A stretch of DNA of 64,000 nt from Leminorella grimontii ATCC 33999 = DSM 5078. GTDB taxonomy: Bacteria; Pseudomonadota; Gammaproteobacteria; Enterobacterales; Enterobacteriaceae. The stretch covers positions 868,001-932,000 of the forward strand of contig NZ_AUUA01000001.1 in assembly GCF_000439085.1 (NCBI RefSeq), given 5' to 3'. The notes beneath the pieces were generated by a model, which saw only the letters and a program-made list of their open reading frames with translations, searched no databases and was not told where the DNA came from. A program made the translations under genes and the position numbers. Below are positions 19,641 to 32,024 of the stretch, piece after piece (position 1 is the first letter of the stretch; the number at the start of each line of letters is the position of its first letter).

Positions 19641-20465
19641 TTAATGGAGCGTGATGTTGCCGTTGTTCGTCTGCTCAATACTGCTGAGCTGCATTTTAAT
19701 CACTTCCGTCACCGGATCTTCCGGGCACTGTTCGATGAAATAGTTCAAATCGCGAGCGGCAATGTGATTGCAGTCCAACTGTGCGTAAATCAACCCGCGA
19801 TCGCGAATTTCATAAGGGTCTTCCGGATCAAAACTCAGCGTCAGCTCACTCGCTCTCAATGCCAATTCGGGCCGGTTTTCCTGCATCAGCGCGCCCTTCA
19901 GCGTTCCCAACAGCTTAATGACGATTTGACTGTTTTCCGAATCGTTCAGATCGTCATAGGCCAGCTTTGCGTCGATGCCAAGATGCCCTTTGAGCCAAAT
20001 GTCTAAAACGTGACAGGTTAACGTTTCGCCATTAAGCGGATTAATCACCCAGCTATCGCCGTCCAGCCAGTCGGCCTTCACCAGCAGCTGCGTCGGAAAC
20101 ATGACGGGGAAAAGGGGAATATCCAGGCTGTTGGCAATGTAAATGAGGATAGTCCCCAGCGAAGACGGCGCGCCGCACCGCGTTTTTAGTACGTGGTCTA
20201 ACCAAAGCGTTTCTGACAGGCGATAAACGCCCTCGGCGGACCCGAAATCCCACGTGTGGTAAAACAGATCTAAAAGCCTTTCAAGCCGGAGATCGACGTC
20301 AAGATTTTCCGGTATGCGAACCCGGGCCTGAGCTGCCAAGGCATCCAGCTCGCGGCGCACTTCATCTTCCGGAAAGTCATCGCGAATAAGCCGCGTAATG
20401 AGGCAAATTCCGTCCAGTAAAGCGTGGCTGTTAAATTCAAAATCGGTAATGTTGTCGCGACTCAT
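19641..20465 (-). CDS. sirB1: SirB1 family protein (YchA), transglutaminase-like
   Basis: A 274-residue protein of the SirB1/YchA family, with an N-terminal transglutaminase-like segment (RCGAPSSLGTILIYIANSL, about residues 95-115, containing the Cys of the fold) and C-terminal TPR-like helices (RDRGLIYAQLDCNHIAARDL). Its molecular role is not established. The start ATG overlaps the sirB2 stop by 4 bp, indicating translational coupling. The place between sirB2 and kdsA is conserved in enteric bacteria. Confidence 0.92.
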   Translation of the reverse strand: MSRDNITDFEFNSHALLDGICLITRLIRDDFPEDEVRRELDALAAQARVRIPENLDVDLRLERLLDLFYHTWDFGSAEGVYRLSETLWLDHVLKTRCGAPSSLGTILIYIANSLDIPLFPVMFPTQLLVKADWLDGDSWVINPLNGETLTCHVLDIWLKGHLGIDAKLAYDDLNDSENSQIVIKLLGTLKGALMQENRPELALRASELTLSFDPEDPYEIRDRGLIYAQLDCNHIAARDLNYFIEQCPEDPVTEVIKMQLSSIEQTNNGNITLH

Positions 20466-20854
20466 GCATACTCCATGATTAACGGCAATTTGGTCACTGC
20501 CAGGGCTACAATGAAATAAACAACAAGCAGCGCGGCCATAAAGGCCGTCACGCGCAGCGCTTGGCCCATTGTACGCCGACTCAGCGCAATATGCCCTAAG
20601 CCAATGTAGATTATCACGCCGACAAGCTTTTCAGTCATCCACGTTCCCTGCGGCGTAAACGGATAAAAGTGGGTAATAAAAACCAGCGCAATTCCGGTAA
20701 TAAACAGCACCGTATCGTTAACGTGGGGAAGAACTTTTACCCACTTACGCGCAAGCAGCGCCGATCCCCTCCATCGCCAGTAGAAACGCAGAGCGAACAT
20801 GGCAATGCTAACAATGGCTGTCGCAACGTGTAGCCATTTAACCCACAGGTACAT
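20462..20854 (-). CDS. sirB2: SirB2 family inner-membrane protein (YchQ)
   Basis: A 130-residue protein with four predicted membrane helices. It starts with YLWVKWLHVATAIVSIAMF, typical of SirB2, and ends with a helix just before the sirB1 overlap. The family is known from Salmonella as a locus affecting invasion gene regulation, but the biochemical role is unknown. It lies 50 bp after prmC in the hemA operon. Confidence 0.9.
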   Translation of the reverse strand: MYLWVKWLHVATAIVSIAMFALRFYWRWRGSALLARKWVKVLPHVNDTVLFITGIALVFITHFYPFTPQGTWMTEKLVGVIIYIGLGHIALSRRTMGQALRVTAFMAALLVVYFIVALAVTKLPLIMEYA

Positions 20855-20904
20855 AAATGCGTCTCCGCTAAACGGCCGGCCGCAGCAAGCCGCCTTAGAA
20901 TGTG

Positions 20905-21741
20905 TTAATGACTGAACCAGCGCCCGAGCGTAACGCGATCGTTACCGCCGTAGTCCTGATGCGTTGCGATAAGATCAAATCCCCGCTGCTTAAACAGCGT
21001 TCTTACCTTTTCTCCCTGCTCCCAGCCGTGTTCTACCAAAAGCCATCCCCCCTGCTTGAGGTAATCGGGCGCATTCTGAACAATCCACAGCAAGTCCGCC
21101 AGGCCGTCCTGCTCCGCCACCAGCGCGCTGCTGGGCTCAAAGCGTACGTCGCCCTGCTGAAGGTGAGGGTCGTTTCTGTCGATATAGGGAGGATTGCTGA
21201 CGATAGCATCAAAATAGCATTCGCTAAGCGGCTCAAACCAGTTTCCCTGAACAAAATGAACGTTATCAATACCCAAACGTTCTGCATTGTCCTGCGCCAG
21301 CGCGATGGCGGCGGGTTGAAGATCGATGCCGGTGACGGAACTGTCCGGACGTTCACTGCCCAAAGCCAGAGCGATCGCGCCGGTCCCGGTCCCGAGATCG
21401 AGAATATCGCACTCCACCGTAGGAAGATGTTCCAAAGTCAGTTCAACCAACCTTTCCGTATCGGGCCTGGGAATAAGCGTTGCAGGCGACACGTTCAGCA
21501 TAAGGGACCAAAACTCTCTCGAACCCACCAGGTAGGCTATCGGCTCTCCGGCTATTCTACGCACGAGCAGGCTTTCCAACTGGGTCAATGCCGTTGGCTC
21601 AATCGCCGTTTCGCTAAACGCCATCAGAAACGTTCTCGTTTTACCCGTAACGAAGCCGAGGATAATTTCTGCATCCCGTTTCGGGCTATCGCCGCCCTTC
21701 AGCCGGGCGATAGCCTGTTCCAGCCATTGATTAAAAGTCAT
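20905..21741 (-). CDS. prmC: Peptide chain release factor N5-glutamine methyltransferase PrmC
   Basis: A 278-residue SAM-dependent enzyme that methylates the Gln of the GGQ motif in RF1 and RF2. An N-terminal helical substrate domain is followed by a Rossmann methyltransferase with motif I DLGTGTGAIALAL and the catalytic/substrate motif SNPPYID. The gene starts 7 bp after the prfA stop, so enzyme and substrate are co-translated. It is formerly hemK. Confidence 0.95.
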   Translation of the reverse strand: MTFNQWLEQAIARLKGGDSPKRDAEIILGFVTGKTRTFLMAFSETAIEPTALTQLESLLVRRIAGEPIAYLVGSREFWSLMLNVSPATLIPRPDTERLVELTLEHLPTVECDILDLGTGTGAIALALGSERPDSSVTGIDLQPAAIALAQDNAERLGIDNVHFVQGNWFEPLSECYFDAIVSNPPYIDRNDPHLQQGDVRFEPSSALVAEQDGLADLLWIVQNAPDYLKQGGWLLVEHGWEQGEKVRTLFKQRGFDLIATHQDYGGNDRVTLGRWFSH

Positions 21742-21748
21742 AGCGGGA

Positions 21749-22834
21749 TTAGGCGTCCAGCTCGGACAGCGCCGCCAGCTGATCGGCCTGATATTCCTGA
21801 ACGATAGGCTGAATCAACATATCGAGCTTGCCTTCCATCACTTCGTCGAGGCGATAGAGGGTCAAATTGATTCGGTGATCGGTCACCCGTCCCTGTGGGA
21901 AGTTATAGGTTCTGATACGATCGGAACGGTCGCCTGAACCCAGCAGGTTGCGGCGCGTAGACGCCTCTTCCGACTGGCGCTTTTGCATTTCCGCCTGACG
22001 AATTCGCGCTCCCAGCACCGACAGCGCTTTGGCCTTGTTTTTATGCTGCGAGCGCTCGTCCTGACATTCGACGACGATGCCGGTCGGCAAGTGGGTGATT
22101 CGGATGGCGGAATCGGTGGTGTTGACGTGCTGCCCGCCCGCGCCGGAGGAGCGGAAGGTGTCTATTTTCAAATCGGTCGGGTTGATTTCCGGCAGCTCCG
22201 CCTCTGGTACTTCAGGCATGATGGCGACCGTACAGGCCGACGTGTGAATGCGGCCCTGAGACTCCGTTTCCGGCACCCGCTGCACGCGGTGGCCGCCCGA
22301 CTCGAACTTGAGGTGGCCGTATACGCCATCGCCGGAAACTTTTGCGATAACTTCTTTATAGCCGCCGTGTTCGCCGTCGTTGGCGCTCATCACCTCGATG
22401 CGCCAGCGCCGAGCTTCCGCATAGCGGCTGTACATTCTAAACAAATCGCCGGCAAAAATAGCCGCCTCGTCGCCGCCGGTTCCGGCGCGCACTTCCAGAA
22501 AGCAGTTGCGCTCGTCGTCCGGATCTTTTGGCAACAGCAGAACCTGAAGCTGCTGCTCGAGTTCTTCAAGCTGACGCTGCCCTTCGTCTATCTCTTCCTG
22601 AGCCATCTCTTTCATTTCGGGGTCAGTCAGCATGAGTTCTGCTGCGCTCAGATCTTCCTGAACTTTACGCCACTGGCGAAAACAGGCGGTAACGTCCCCT
22701 AACTGGGCATACTCGCGAGAAAGTGCACGAAACCGTTCCTGATCGGCGATCACGGTCGCATCGCCTAAATGCGCCTGCACTTCTTCATGGCGCTCCTGTA
22801 AAGCTTCTAGTTTGGCAACTATAGAAGGTTTCAT
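21749..22834 (-). CDS. prfA: Peptide chain release factor 1
   Basis: RF1, 361 residues, terminates translation at UAA and UAG. Domain 2 carries the stop-codon recognition tripeptide PxT (here PET, in RVPETESQG, about residue 189); domain 3 carries the peptidyl-hydrolysis GGQ motif ([10 protein letters not shown]), the substrate of PrmC encoded next door. The E. coli tripeptide is PAT; a different middle residue is a normal variation. It lies between hemA and prmC with a 35-bp gap after hemA. Confidence 0.97.
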   Translation of the reverse strand: MKPSIVAKLEALQERHEEVQAHLGDATVIADQERFRALSREYAQLGDVTACFRQWRKVQEDLSAAELMLTDPEMKEMAQEEIDEGQRQLEELEQQLQVLLLPKDPDDERNCFLEVRAGTGGDEAAIFAGDLFRMYSRYAEARRWRIEVMSANDGEHGGYKEVIAKVSGDGVYGHLKFESGGHRVQRVPETESQGRIHTSACTVAIMPEVPEAELPEINPTDLKIDTFRSSGAGGQHVNTTDSAIRITHLPTGIVVECQDERSQHKNKAKALSVLGARIRQAEMQKRQSEEASTRRNLLGSGDRSDRIRTYNFPQGRVTDHRINLTLYRLDEVMEGKLDMLIQPIVQEYQADQLAALSELDA

Positions 22835-22869
22835 TCGTGGCTAAACCCTATGGTAAATATTGAAGGTCA

Positions 22870-24132
22870 CTAATACTGGTCCAGCCCGAGGCTGTCGCGC
22901 AATACGTTTAACTGCTCAAGATCGCCGCTGCTGGCGGCTTTCTGAAGCGATTTGGTTGGTGCGTGGATAAGACGATTGGTTAATCGATGGGACAATGTCT
23001 CAATAGTGCTTTCTACGTCGGCACCCTGGGCTATCGCGGTCAGAGCCTTTTCAACCAGCTCTTCGCGCACGCCTTCCGCCATCGCGCGGTAGTCTTTAAT
23101 CGCCGTGACGGCCGACTGAGAACGCATCCAGGCCATAAAGTTGGCGCTTTCCTGCTTAACGATGTCTTCTGCCTGAACGGCCGCGGCCCGGCGCTGAGAA
23201 AGATTATGTTCGATAATGGAGTGCAAGTCGTCAACCGTATACAGATAGACGTTCGAAAGCTTGCCGACTTCCGGCTCAATGTCCCGAGGCACGGCGATAT
23301 CAATAAACAGCATCGGCTGATTGCGGCGCGCTTTTAAAGAACGCTCCACCATGCCTTTACCGATTATCGGCAGCGGGCTCGCGGTCGAACTTATCACAAT
23401 ATCGGCTTTATACAGAGACGCATCGATTTCCGGCAGCGTGATGACGTCGGCCTCAACTTCATCGGCCAGCTGCTGCGCCCGCTCGCGAGTGCGGTTCGCT
23501 ATCGTCATTTTCTTAACCTGATGCTCGCGCAGATAGCGGGCAACCAGCTCAATAGTCTCTCCCGCTCCCACAAGCAGAACGTTGACGTCGCGCATCGACT
23601 CAAAAATCTGGCGCGCCAGCGTACAGGCGGCAAAGGCGACGGAAACCGCGCTTGAACCAATTTCGGTTTCTGTCCTGACGCGCTTGGCGACGGAGAACGA
23701 CTTCTGAAACAGGCGCTCAAGTTCGGTATTCAGCTTTTGATGTTCCTGCGATTCGGCAAAGGCCTTTTTTACCTGGCCTAAAATCTGCGGTTCGCCTAAC
23801 ACTAAAGAATCCAACCCGCTGGCAACGCGCATCAGGTGGCTGACGGCGTCAAAGTCCTGGTGCCAGTAGAGGCTGCCCGCCAGCTCGTCCTTAGTCAGAT
23901 GATGATATTGACACAGCCAGTGGGTTAGCTGAGAAAGCGCGTTGTCATCGGGCTCAACGCTTAAATACAGCTCGGTTCGGTTGCAGGTAGACAGCACGAC
24001 GCCGCCCTGCACCAACGGCTGTTGGTGCAGGCTATCGAGCGCCTCGCCCAGCGTGTCCGGAGAAAACGAAATTCGTTCTCTTAAGGACACTGGCGCGGTT
24101 TTGTGATTGATTCCAAGTGCAAGAAGCGTCAT
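22870..24132 (-). CDS. hemA: Glutamyl-tRNA reductase
   Basis: A 420-residue enzyme making glutamate-1-semialdehyde from glutamyl-tRNA, the first committed step of C5-pathway haem biosynthesis. The catalytic Cys lies in [12 protein letters not shown] near residue 50. The NADPH-binding domain shows [13 protein letters not shown], and the C-terminal dimerisation helices end in LRDSLGL. The N-terminal [17 protein letters not shown] matches the region through which FtsH/Lon and haem-dependent turnover act in enteric HemA. It is the first gene of the operon and divergent from lolB across 258 bp. Confidence 0.97.
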   Translation of the reverse strand: MTLLALGINHKTAPVSLRERISFSPDTLGEALDSLHQQPLVQGGVVLSTCNRTELYLSVEPDDNALSQLTHWLCQYHHLTKDELAGSLYWHQDFDAVSHLMRVASGLDSLVLGEPQILGQVKKAFAESQEHQKLNTELERLFQKSFSVAKRVRTETEIGSSAVSVAFAACTLARQIFESMRDVNVLLVGAGETIELVARYLREHQVKKMTIANRTRERAQQLADEVEADVITLPEIDASLYKADIVISSTASPLPIIGKGMVERSLKARRNQPMLFIDIAVPRDIEPEVGKLSNVYLYTVDDLHSIIEHNLSQRRAAAVQAEDIVKQESANFMAWMRSQSAVTAIKDYRAMAEGVREELVEKALTAIAQGADVESTIETLSHRLTNRLIHAPTKSLQKAASSGDLEQLNVLRDSLGLDQY

Positions 24133-24390
24133 GAACTGCCGTTTTTATTATATATCGACGGTCAAACCGTTATCTTAATGAGATATTCTACTTGATGCTG
24201 ACTGTCAATAAAAGTCGCGCATTACCACGAAGGCAAATCGCAAAAAGCGGCGTAAAAAATGTAGCGCCGCCTGTTCATTCTATACTGCCTAAGTAAGATC
24301 GTCGTTGACGTTTGGCTCGCAGCCGATTAGCGTTACACCACTCTACCGCATAGAGGCGGTAATTCACCATCGACAGGATCTGACGACATC

Positions 24391-25010
24391 ATGAAGACAC
24401 CTTTACGAACTTCCTCGTTCATTAAGCTCATTCCGCTAGCCAGCGTGCTGCTGACCGCCTGTACGCTGACGGGCACTGGCGAGCAAAGCGGTGCGTCTCC
24501 CCTGTGGCAATCCCATGAACAGCAGGTCAAGGCCTTGACGCAATACCAAACGCGCGGCGCTTTCGCCTATCTGACCGACAGCCAGAAGCTTTATGCGCGT
24601 TTCTTCTGGCAGCAGCAAACCCCCGAACAGTATCGACTGGTGTTAACCAATCCATTGGGAAATACCGTGATGGAGCTTAACGTTCAACCGGGGATGGTTC
24701 AACTGGTTGACGACAAGGGACAGCGCTACGTCAGCGATAATGCCGAAAAGATGATTTTCGAGCTAACCGGTATGACCATTCCTCTTGAAAACATGCGCCA
24801 GTGGATGATTGGCCTGCCCGCCGACGCTAAAGACCTCACCTTCACGCCAGAGGGGCAGCTAAAAAAGATTACGCTTGACCAAAACGGCCAACGTTGGACC
24901 GTGGAATATCGAAACTATGATACAAAAGCCCAACCGGCCCTCCCCGGTCTGATCGAAATTTCCCACGGCGATGAGCGCATTAAGCTGAAAATGGACGACT
25001 GGACGCGGCA

Positions 25011-25014
<4 letters not shown>
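24391..25014 (+). CDS. lolB: Outer-membrane lipoprotein receptor LolB
   Basis: A 207-residue precursor with lipobox LLTAC (lipidated Cys about residue 24), which accepts lipoproteins from LolA and inserts them in the outer membrane. The LolA/LolB incomplete barrel is recognisable from the [21 protein letters not shown] and [14 protein letters not shown] segments. The last codons overlap the ispE start by 4 bp. The divergent hemA promoter region lies upstream. Confidence 0.95.
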
Positions 25015-26937
<1,923 letters not shown>

Positions 26938-26958
26938 TTTCGAACCTGCTGAAATGTA

Positions 26959-26990
26959 AAAACCCGGAAGCAAACGCTCCCGGGTTTTTT
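26959..26990 (+). terminator. Terminator of prs
   Basis: AAACCCGG and CCGGGTTT arms around an AAGC/GCT inner stem, followed by six T at 26985-26990. It begins about 20 bp after the prs stop codon. Confidence 0.88.
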
Positions 26991-27080
26991 ATTTGCAGAA
27001 ATTAAAACGGAAAATCTCTTTTTCCGGCAAACTTTGCCTTTACGTCATCTTTCCGGTTCTCTGTGCCCTATCGCGCGAAT

Positions 27081-27353
27081 TTACAGATGCTTATGGCGAT
27101 AGCGGCGGTTATCGTAGTGCTTAATCCACCAGTAGCGGTCGGCCACTTTCTCGCGCCCGCTAATGCGTGCGCCGACCAGCCAAATAAAGGCGCCGATAAA
27201 GATACCTGCGATGGGAAGGTTTGCTAAATCGCCTGACAGCAAGGCGATGTCTTTTACGTGAGAGACGATCGTCAGGCCCGCGCCACAAATCATGAAAATA
27301 AGGCCGAAGACCATAAAGATGTTACCTAGAATAACGAAGGTTTTCCGTTTCAT
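27081..27353 (-). CDS. ychH: YchH family (DUF2583) inner-membrane protein
   Basis: A 90-residue protein with two membrane helices (about residues 8-32 and 44-62), ending in the conserved C-terminal block VADRYWWIKHYDNRR that identifies YchH. E. coli ychH is a stress-induced gene; its function is unknown. The ATG at 27353 has GGAGGAGC upstream and is preferred over the in-frame start at 27368. It is convergent with prs and divergent from pth, as in E. coli. Confidence 0.88.
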   Translation of the reverse strand: MKRKTFVILGNIFMVFGLIFMICGAGLTIVSHVKDIALLSGDLANLPIAGIFIGAFIWLVGARISGREKVADRYWWIKHYDNRRYRHKHL

Positions 27354-27655
27354 AAGCTCCTCCACCAAGTGCTTGCTGAAGTAATTATTAAGCTGCTTAC
27401 CTTTGCTATGAGTATAACAGCGGGGGGCAGTAAATGTGTGGGTGCGATCACAGCTCGGACATTAACACTTACAATTTCCTTACATTTCACAAAAAACCTG
27501 ACGGTTCTTCAATATTCTCAACTTCATTCCTTAAGTCTGCGCCCAAACGCACTATTTTGTGATTCCCCCCAAGAACGGTAGAATAGTCCCCTACTCTGTT
27601 TTCAATTTCGGGCTAGCGCTAGAAAGCCCGATATGCGTTGATTTGGATACTGACT

Positions 27656-28246
27656 GTGAGCAGCATTAAACTGATTGTTGGCCTGGCGAACCCCGGTGCC
27701 GAATACGCCCAGACGCGACATAACGCCGGAGCCTGGTTCGTTGATTTATTGGCCGATCGCTATAACCAACCGCTAAAGGAAGAGCCCAAGTTTTTTGGTT
27801 ATACTTCCCGCCTTAGCATTGGCGGCCAGGACGTTCGACTGTTGGTTCCCACCACCTTCATGAACCTGAGCGGTAAAGCCGTTGTCGCCATGGCAGGTTT
27901 CTTCCGCATTTCGCCTCAGGAAATTCTGGTTGCCCACGACGAGCTCGATCTCCCCCCCGGCGTCGCCAAACTTAAGCTAGGCGGCGGCAACGGTGGACAT
28001 AACGGGCTAAAAGACATCGCCAATAAGCTAGGGAACAACCCCGATTTTTACCGTTTACGCATTGGTATCGGCCACCCTGGGGATAAAAACAAGGTCACAG
28101 GGTTTGTATTAGGAAAACCGCCGGCCTCAGAACAGTCGCTGATAGACGACGCCATTGACGAAGCCGTACGCTGTACGGATATATTAATAAAAGAAGACGT
28201 CACTAAAGCGATGAACCGGCTCCATGCCTTTAAGGCTGGCGCATAG
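27656..28246 (+). CDS. pth: Peptidyl-tRNA hydrolase
   Basis: A 196-residue enzyme that recycles tRNA from peptidyl-tRNA dropped off the ribosome. Catalytic and binding residues lie in [19 protein letters not shown] (His about residue 22), [19 protein letters not shown] and [13 protein letters not shown]. The GTG at 27656 gives the usual family start ([13 protein letters not shown]); the upstream ATG at 27638 adds six unusual residues. In E. coli ychF follows directly, but here a terminator ends pth and ychF lies about 20 kb away. Confidence 0.95.
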   Translation: MSSIKLIVGLANPGAEYAQTRHNAGAWFVDLLADRYNQPLKEEPKFFGYTSRLSIGGQDVRLLVPTTFMNLSGKAVVAMAGFFRISPQEILVAHDELDLPPGVAKLKLGGGNGGHNGLKDIANKLGNNPDFYRLRIGIGHPGDKNKVTGFVLGKPPASEQSLIDDAIDEAVRCTDILIKEDVTKAMNRLHAFKAGA

Positions 28247-28257
28247 CGATAGCTCAG

Positions 28258-28281
28258 CCGTCAGTCCCGGCTGACGGTTTT
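28258..28281 (+). terminator. Terminator of pth
   Basis: CCGTCAG (28258-28264), a 6-nt loop, CTGACGG (28271-28277) and TTTTC. It directly follows the pth stop codon. Confidence 0.75.
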
Positions 28282-28300
28282 CGCATCGCCCCCCTTGATG

Positions 28301-28560
28301 TTACGGTAAATTAGCACCACCTAGCGTGCGGCAACATTCTGATTTTTGAGTTAAAGCCATCAACGGTTTTCCGACTGCCAAAAATTCATCTCCCTCGATA
28401 GCTCGTGCGCCAATCTTTTCTAAAATCCCTCGTCGAAAGAGTGTTTGTGCTAACGAGTCCCCCCCTCATTTGCTTGCATTCTCCTAACTGACGGTAATGC
28501 GCGCTTCCTTCGTGAACGTGCACTCGTAGCCTGGCCTGTCGTTAACTCAATGAAAACATT
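28301..28560 (-). pseudogene. Possible broken coding remnant with frameshift, unidentified
   Basis: A patch of ordinary base composition inside an AT-rich gap. On the minus strand, one frame from about 28466 down to the TAA at 28301 reads a plausible 50-residue tail containing DSLAQTLFRRGILEKIG and AIEGDEFLAVGKPLMALTQK. A different frame upstream (from 28560 or beyond) reads RSRRKRALPSVRRMQANEG. The two meet at a run of seven C on the plus strand (28459-28465); inserting one base or removing two would join them. I do not recognise the product, and it may instead be a dispersed repeat. The join is inference. Confidence 0.3.
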
Positions 28561-29243
28561 AATATTGATAAAAATGTCATTACTAACCAAAATATATCTT
28601 TCTGTTATAATTTTTTAATAATTATGGAATGACAAAAATTAAGTAAATAAAAATTAAAGGTTACAAAAAGGTATTTCTCACCCGGTCATTTAGGATAGAG
28701 AATAAAAACGCTTTTAATACAATAAATAAATATGAATTTCTTCGCTAACCCGATAAATTCAAGTACCATCCATTAATCTCTACGCTGGAAAATTTGCCAT
28801 ATCCCCCACAAAAAAATGCGCAGCCCTGCATCAAACAGAGTCTCTATCAGATCTCGACAAAACTAATGACAAATGCTTCCATTGAACTCAAAACACACAA
28901 TAAAATACATATAGTTCAACAAATTAAACAAAATTACGTTTAAGAGAAAGGTAAGGGTTTAACATAAAAAATAGGGGTAAAACTAAGGCAAAAAGCCAAA
29001 TCACAACACTTATACAAAGTAAAGACAGTTTCTCTTACCCTTAGTTTTTTAAAGTAAAATACGCACAACAACTCAGTAACCCTAATTTAATTTCAGCCCA
29101 TGCCTGAATCCTAACTTATTTGTTACTATTCATAATAGGATGGGTTATTCGTGCCCTTTTTATGCACTATTTTTTACTTCCAGCATTGTGTCTCAACGCC
29201 CGTTGCGGTAAGCTGTGAGAAGTAAATCTATAATGGATGATAG
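28561..29243. other. AT-rich gap without recognised genes
   Basis: About 680 bp of AT-rich DNA with no supported ORF on either strand. It holds the upstream region of the membrane protein gene at 29244. The composition suggests acquired or decayed DNA. Confidence 0.5.
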
Positions 29244-29948
29244 ATGAATATGCACGTACGCAGTGATGAAGTGCATAAATCGGATGGTGCACACGTGTGC
29301 AGTGATTTATGCCACCTGACCAGAATGTCATTAAAACACGCTCACAATATGAAGAAGGTTGAGGCCCAATCATATTGGCGTCGTTGCATGTTTTTCTTGG
29401 GCGCCAGCGCCGTCGTCACGCTTTTCTTTGGCATCGTCTTCTTTACTACGCCAACGCTGATAACCTACTTCATTGAAATGATCGTTTCCATCATGGGAAT
29501 TACGATTTCTCACGCTTGGTATCGCGTTACGGCCAACAACATCCACTGGCATAAAAGCTGGTATGCGCACGTTAGAGGCCTTGAAAACCAGCTTGCATCC
29601 TGCACTAAAAAGCCCATAAGGATGATAAGCGGAATACAGGCGCCCCACAGCCTCAATGACTCATTCCTCCTTAACAGAATGCTCAACGTGGTCTTTTTCG
29701 TGTTCTGGTGCATTCTTCCCGTTATCTCGCTGCTGAAATTTTTCTACTACTTCGTTTACGTCAACGGCGTTTCCCTTTCGCTGGCTAACACCCTTTTTCT
29801 GTGCATACCTTTCCTTATTATGGTTTTCCTCTCTATCGCGCTTAACGTCTTTATGTGCATGTTCTCATCAAAAGATGATGCGGAGATCGACAACCGAGAA
29901 CTCGATATCGCCCTACAGTATAAAAACGGCCAAAACCAACAGAACTGA
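29244..29948 (+). CDS. Four-helix membrane protein, RipA-like
   Basis: A 234-residue protein with a hydrophilic, His/Cys-containing N-terminus (residues 1-45). Two close membrane helices follow (about 50-72 and 74-95), then a cytosolic loop with WYRVTANNIHWHKSWYAHVRGLE, and two more helices (about 148-172 and 181-206). The short loop block of aromatic/Asn/Lys residues ending in LE resembles the RipA-family octameric membrane proteins known from Francisella; this match is from memory of the motif and is tentative. It is a single gene between AT-rich DNA and argS, and its biological role is unknown. Confidence 0.6.
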   Translation: MNMHVRSDEVHKSDGAHVCSDLCHLTRMSLKHAHNMKKVEAQSYWRRCMFFLGASAVVTLFFGIVFFTTPTLITYFIEMIVSIMGITISHAWYRVTANNIHWHKSWYAHVRGLENQLASCTKKPIRMISGIQAPHSLNDSFLLNRMLNVVFFVFWCILPVISLLKFFYYFVYVNGVSLSLANTLFLCIPFLIMVFLSIALNVFMCMFSSKDDAEIDNRELDIALQYKNGQNQQN

Positions 29949-30206
29949 ACGCCCCGTTATGCCCTCCTTTTAGCCCTTTTCAAGCCTCTTTCCCACCCTT
30001 GCTCTATAAGCCTATAGCCATATTCCCGTTCGATGAACAGCAGGAAAGCTGACTCCGCAATCAAGATCGGGTATCATTCTGCGGTTTCTTTTTTATTGTG
30101 AAGCAGGCGATTTTTATTCTCTGCCGCTTTTGTCGTTGCGCCCAACGGACTAATCCCCTCTATTGGCTTAGCGATAAACAACATGACGCTGTAATAAGGT
30201 AATCCG

Positions 30207-31949
30207 GTGAATATACAGGCACTCTTATCAGAAAAAATAACGCAGGCGATGATTGCCGCAGGCGCGCAGGAAAACTGCGAAGCCCACGTACGCCAGTCTG
30301 CAAAACCTCAGTTTGGCGATTATCAGGCAAACGGCATTATGGCCGTTGCAAAACAGATGGGACTCCCTCCTCGCCAGCTCGCCGAGCGAGTGTTATCGCA
30401 TCTTTCCCTTTCTGGCATTGCCAGCACCGTTGAAATCGCCGGCCCGGGCTTTATTAACATCTTTTTGGACGCACAGTGGTTGGCGGAAAATGCAGAACGG
30501 GCGCTGCAAAGCAGCCGGCTGAACGTGACGCCAGCCCAGAAGCAGACCGTCGTCGTTGACTACTCCGCCCCTAACGTTGCTAAAGAAATGCACGTAGGCC
30601 ATCTGCGCTCAACGATCATTGGCGACGCCGTAGTCCGCACGCTGGAGTTTTTAGGCCATCACGTTATCCGCGCTAACCACGTCGGCGACTGGGGCACTCA
30701 GTTCGGTATGCTTATCGCCTATCTGGAAAAGATGGAAAACGAGCACGCTGACAACATGACGCTTTCCGATCTGGAAGCGTTCTATCGTTCGGCTAAACAG
30801 CACTATGACTCCGACCCGGTTTTCGCCGAACGCGCCCGCGAATACGTAGTGAAGCTTCAGGGCGGCGATGAGTACTGCCGCACGATGTGGCGCAAGCTGG
30901 TCGACGTCACCATGCAGCAGAATCTTGCCACCTATCAGCGCCTGAACGTCACGCTAACCGTTGATGACGTTATGGGCGAGAGCATCTATAACGCCATGCT
31001 GCCCGGCATCGTTGCCGACCTTAAGGCTAAAGGCCTGGCGGTGGAAAGCGAAGGCGCCACCGTGGTCTATCTGGATGAGTTCAAAAATAAAGACGGCGAC
31101 CCGATGGGCGTCATCATCCAGAAAAATGACGGCGGCTATCTCTATACCACAACGGACATCGCCTGCGCCAAATACCGCTACGAAACGCTGGGCGCAGACC
31201 GGGTGCTCTACTATATCGATTCGCGCCAGCATCAGCATCTGATGCAGGCTTGGACGATCGTTCGCAAAGCGGGCTACGTGCCGGAAAACGTTACGCTTGA
31301 ACACCACATGTTCGGCATGATGTTGGGCAAGGACGGCAAGCCGTTTAAAACCCGCTCGGGCGGAACTATCAAGCTTTCCGAGCTGCTGGATGAGGCAATT
31401 GAAAACGCGGACGCCAAGCTGCGTAACCTCATTGTAGAGAAAAACCCGGACATGTCGGAAGACGAACTTAACAACGTGATAAATGCGGTGGGCATCGGCG
31501 CGGTAAAATACGCAGACCTCTCCAAAAACCGCACCACGGACTACGTTTTCGACTGGGACATCATGCTGGCGTTAGAAGGCAACACGGCGCCCTACATGCA
31601 GTATGCCTACACCCGCACCGCGTCTATCTTTAAGCGCGCGGGCATCAGTGAAGATGCTCTCAGCGGCGAACTGGTCATTGCCGACGAACGCGAAAAAGCG
31701 CTAGCGGTTCGGCTGCTGCAGTTTGAAGAAACGCTGTATGCGGTCGCAAAAGAAGGTACGCCTCACGTAATGTGCGCCTACCTCTACGACGTCGCCACGC
31801 TGTATTCAAGCTTCTATGAAAACTGTCCGATTCTCAACGCCGACAGCGATGCGATTCGCCAAAGCCGCCTGAAGCTGGCCGCCCTCACCGCACGCACGCT
31901 GAAACAGGGGCTCGACACGCTCGGCATTCAAACCGTAGAGCGCATGTAG
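30207..31949 (+). CDS. argS: Arginyl-tRNA synthetase
   Basis: A 580-residue class I synthetase charging tRNA-Arg. The HIGH-type signature appears as [13 protein letters not shown]. The KMSKS region is replaced by the [10 protein letters not shown] form normal for ArgRS, and a C-terminal DALR anticodon-binding domain ends in LGIQTVERM. It starts with GTG, preceded by AAGG. It is monocistronic, with a strong hairpin after it. Confidence 0.97.
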   Translation: MNIQALLSEKITQAMIAAGAQENCEAHVRQSAKPQFGDYQANGIMAVAKQMGLPPRQLAERVLSHLSLSGIASTVEIAGPGFINIFLDAQWLAENAERALQSSRLNVTPAQKQTVVVDYSAPNVAKEMHVGHLRSTIIGDAVVRTLEFLGHHVIRANHVGDWGTQFGMLIAYLEKMENEHADNMTLSDLEAFYRSAKQHYDSDPVFAERAREYVVKLQGGDEYCRTMWRKLVDVTMQQNLATYQRLNVTLTVDDVMGESIYNAMLPGIVADLKAKGLAVESEGATVVYLDEFKNKDGDPMGVIIQKNDGGYLYTTTDIACAKYRYETLGADRVLYYIDSRQHQHLMQAWTIVRKAGYVPENVTLEHHMFGMMLGKDGKPFKTRSGGTIKLSELLDEAIENADAKLRNLIVEKNPDMSEDELNNVINAVGIGAVKYADLSKNRTTDYVFDWDIMLALEGNTAPYMQYAYTRTASIFKRAGISEDALSGELVIADEREKALAVRLLQFEETLYAVAKEGTPHVMCAYLYDVATLYSSFYENCPILNADSDAIRQSRLKLAALTARTLKQGLDTLGIQTVERM

Positions 31950-31972
31950 CGTTCAGCCATTAACGAAAAAGC

Positions 31973-31994
31973 AAAGGCGCCGAGAGGCGCCTTT
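31973..31994. terminator. Bidirectional terminator argS/murJ
   Basis: AAAGGCGCC, loop GAGA, GGCGCCTTT (31973-31994), with T-rich flanks on both strands. It serves convergent argS and murJ. Confidence 0.85.
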
Positions 31995-32024
31995 CTTATA
32001 TCCATACTCATCTACACTACCGGC

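Noticed and set aside
22250-22290. Altered stop-codon recognition motif in RF1 (PET instead of PAT)
   Set aside because: The middle residue of the PxT tripeptide varies naturally among bacteria; the fixed Pro and Thr are present.
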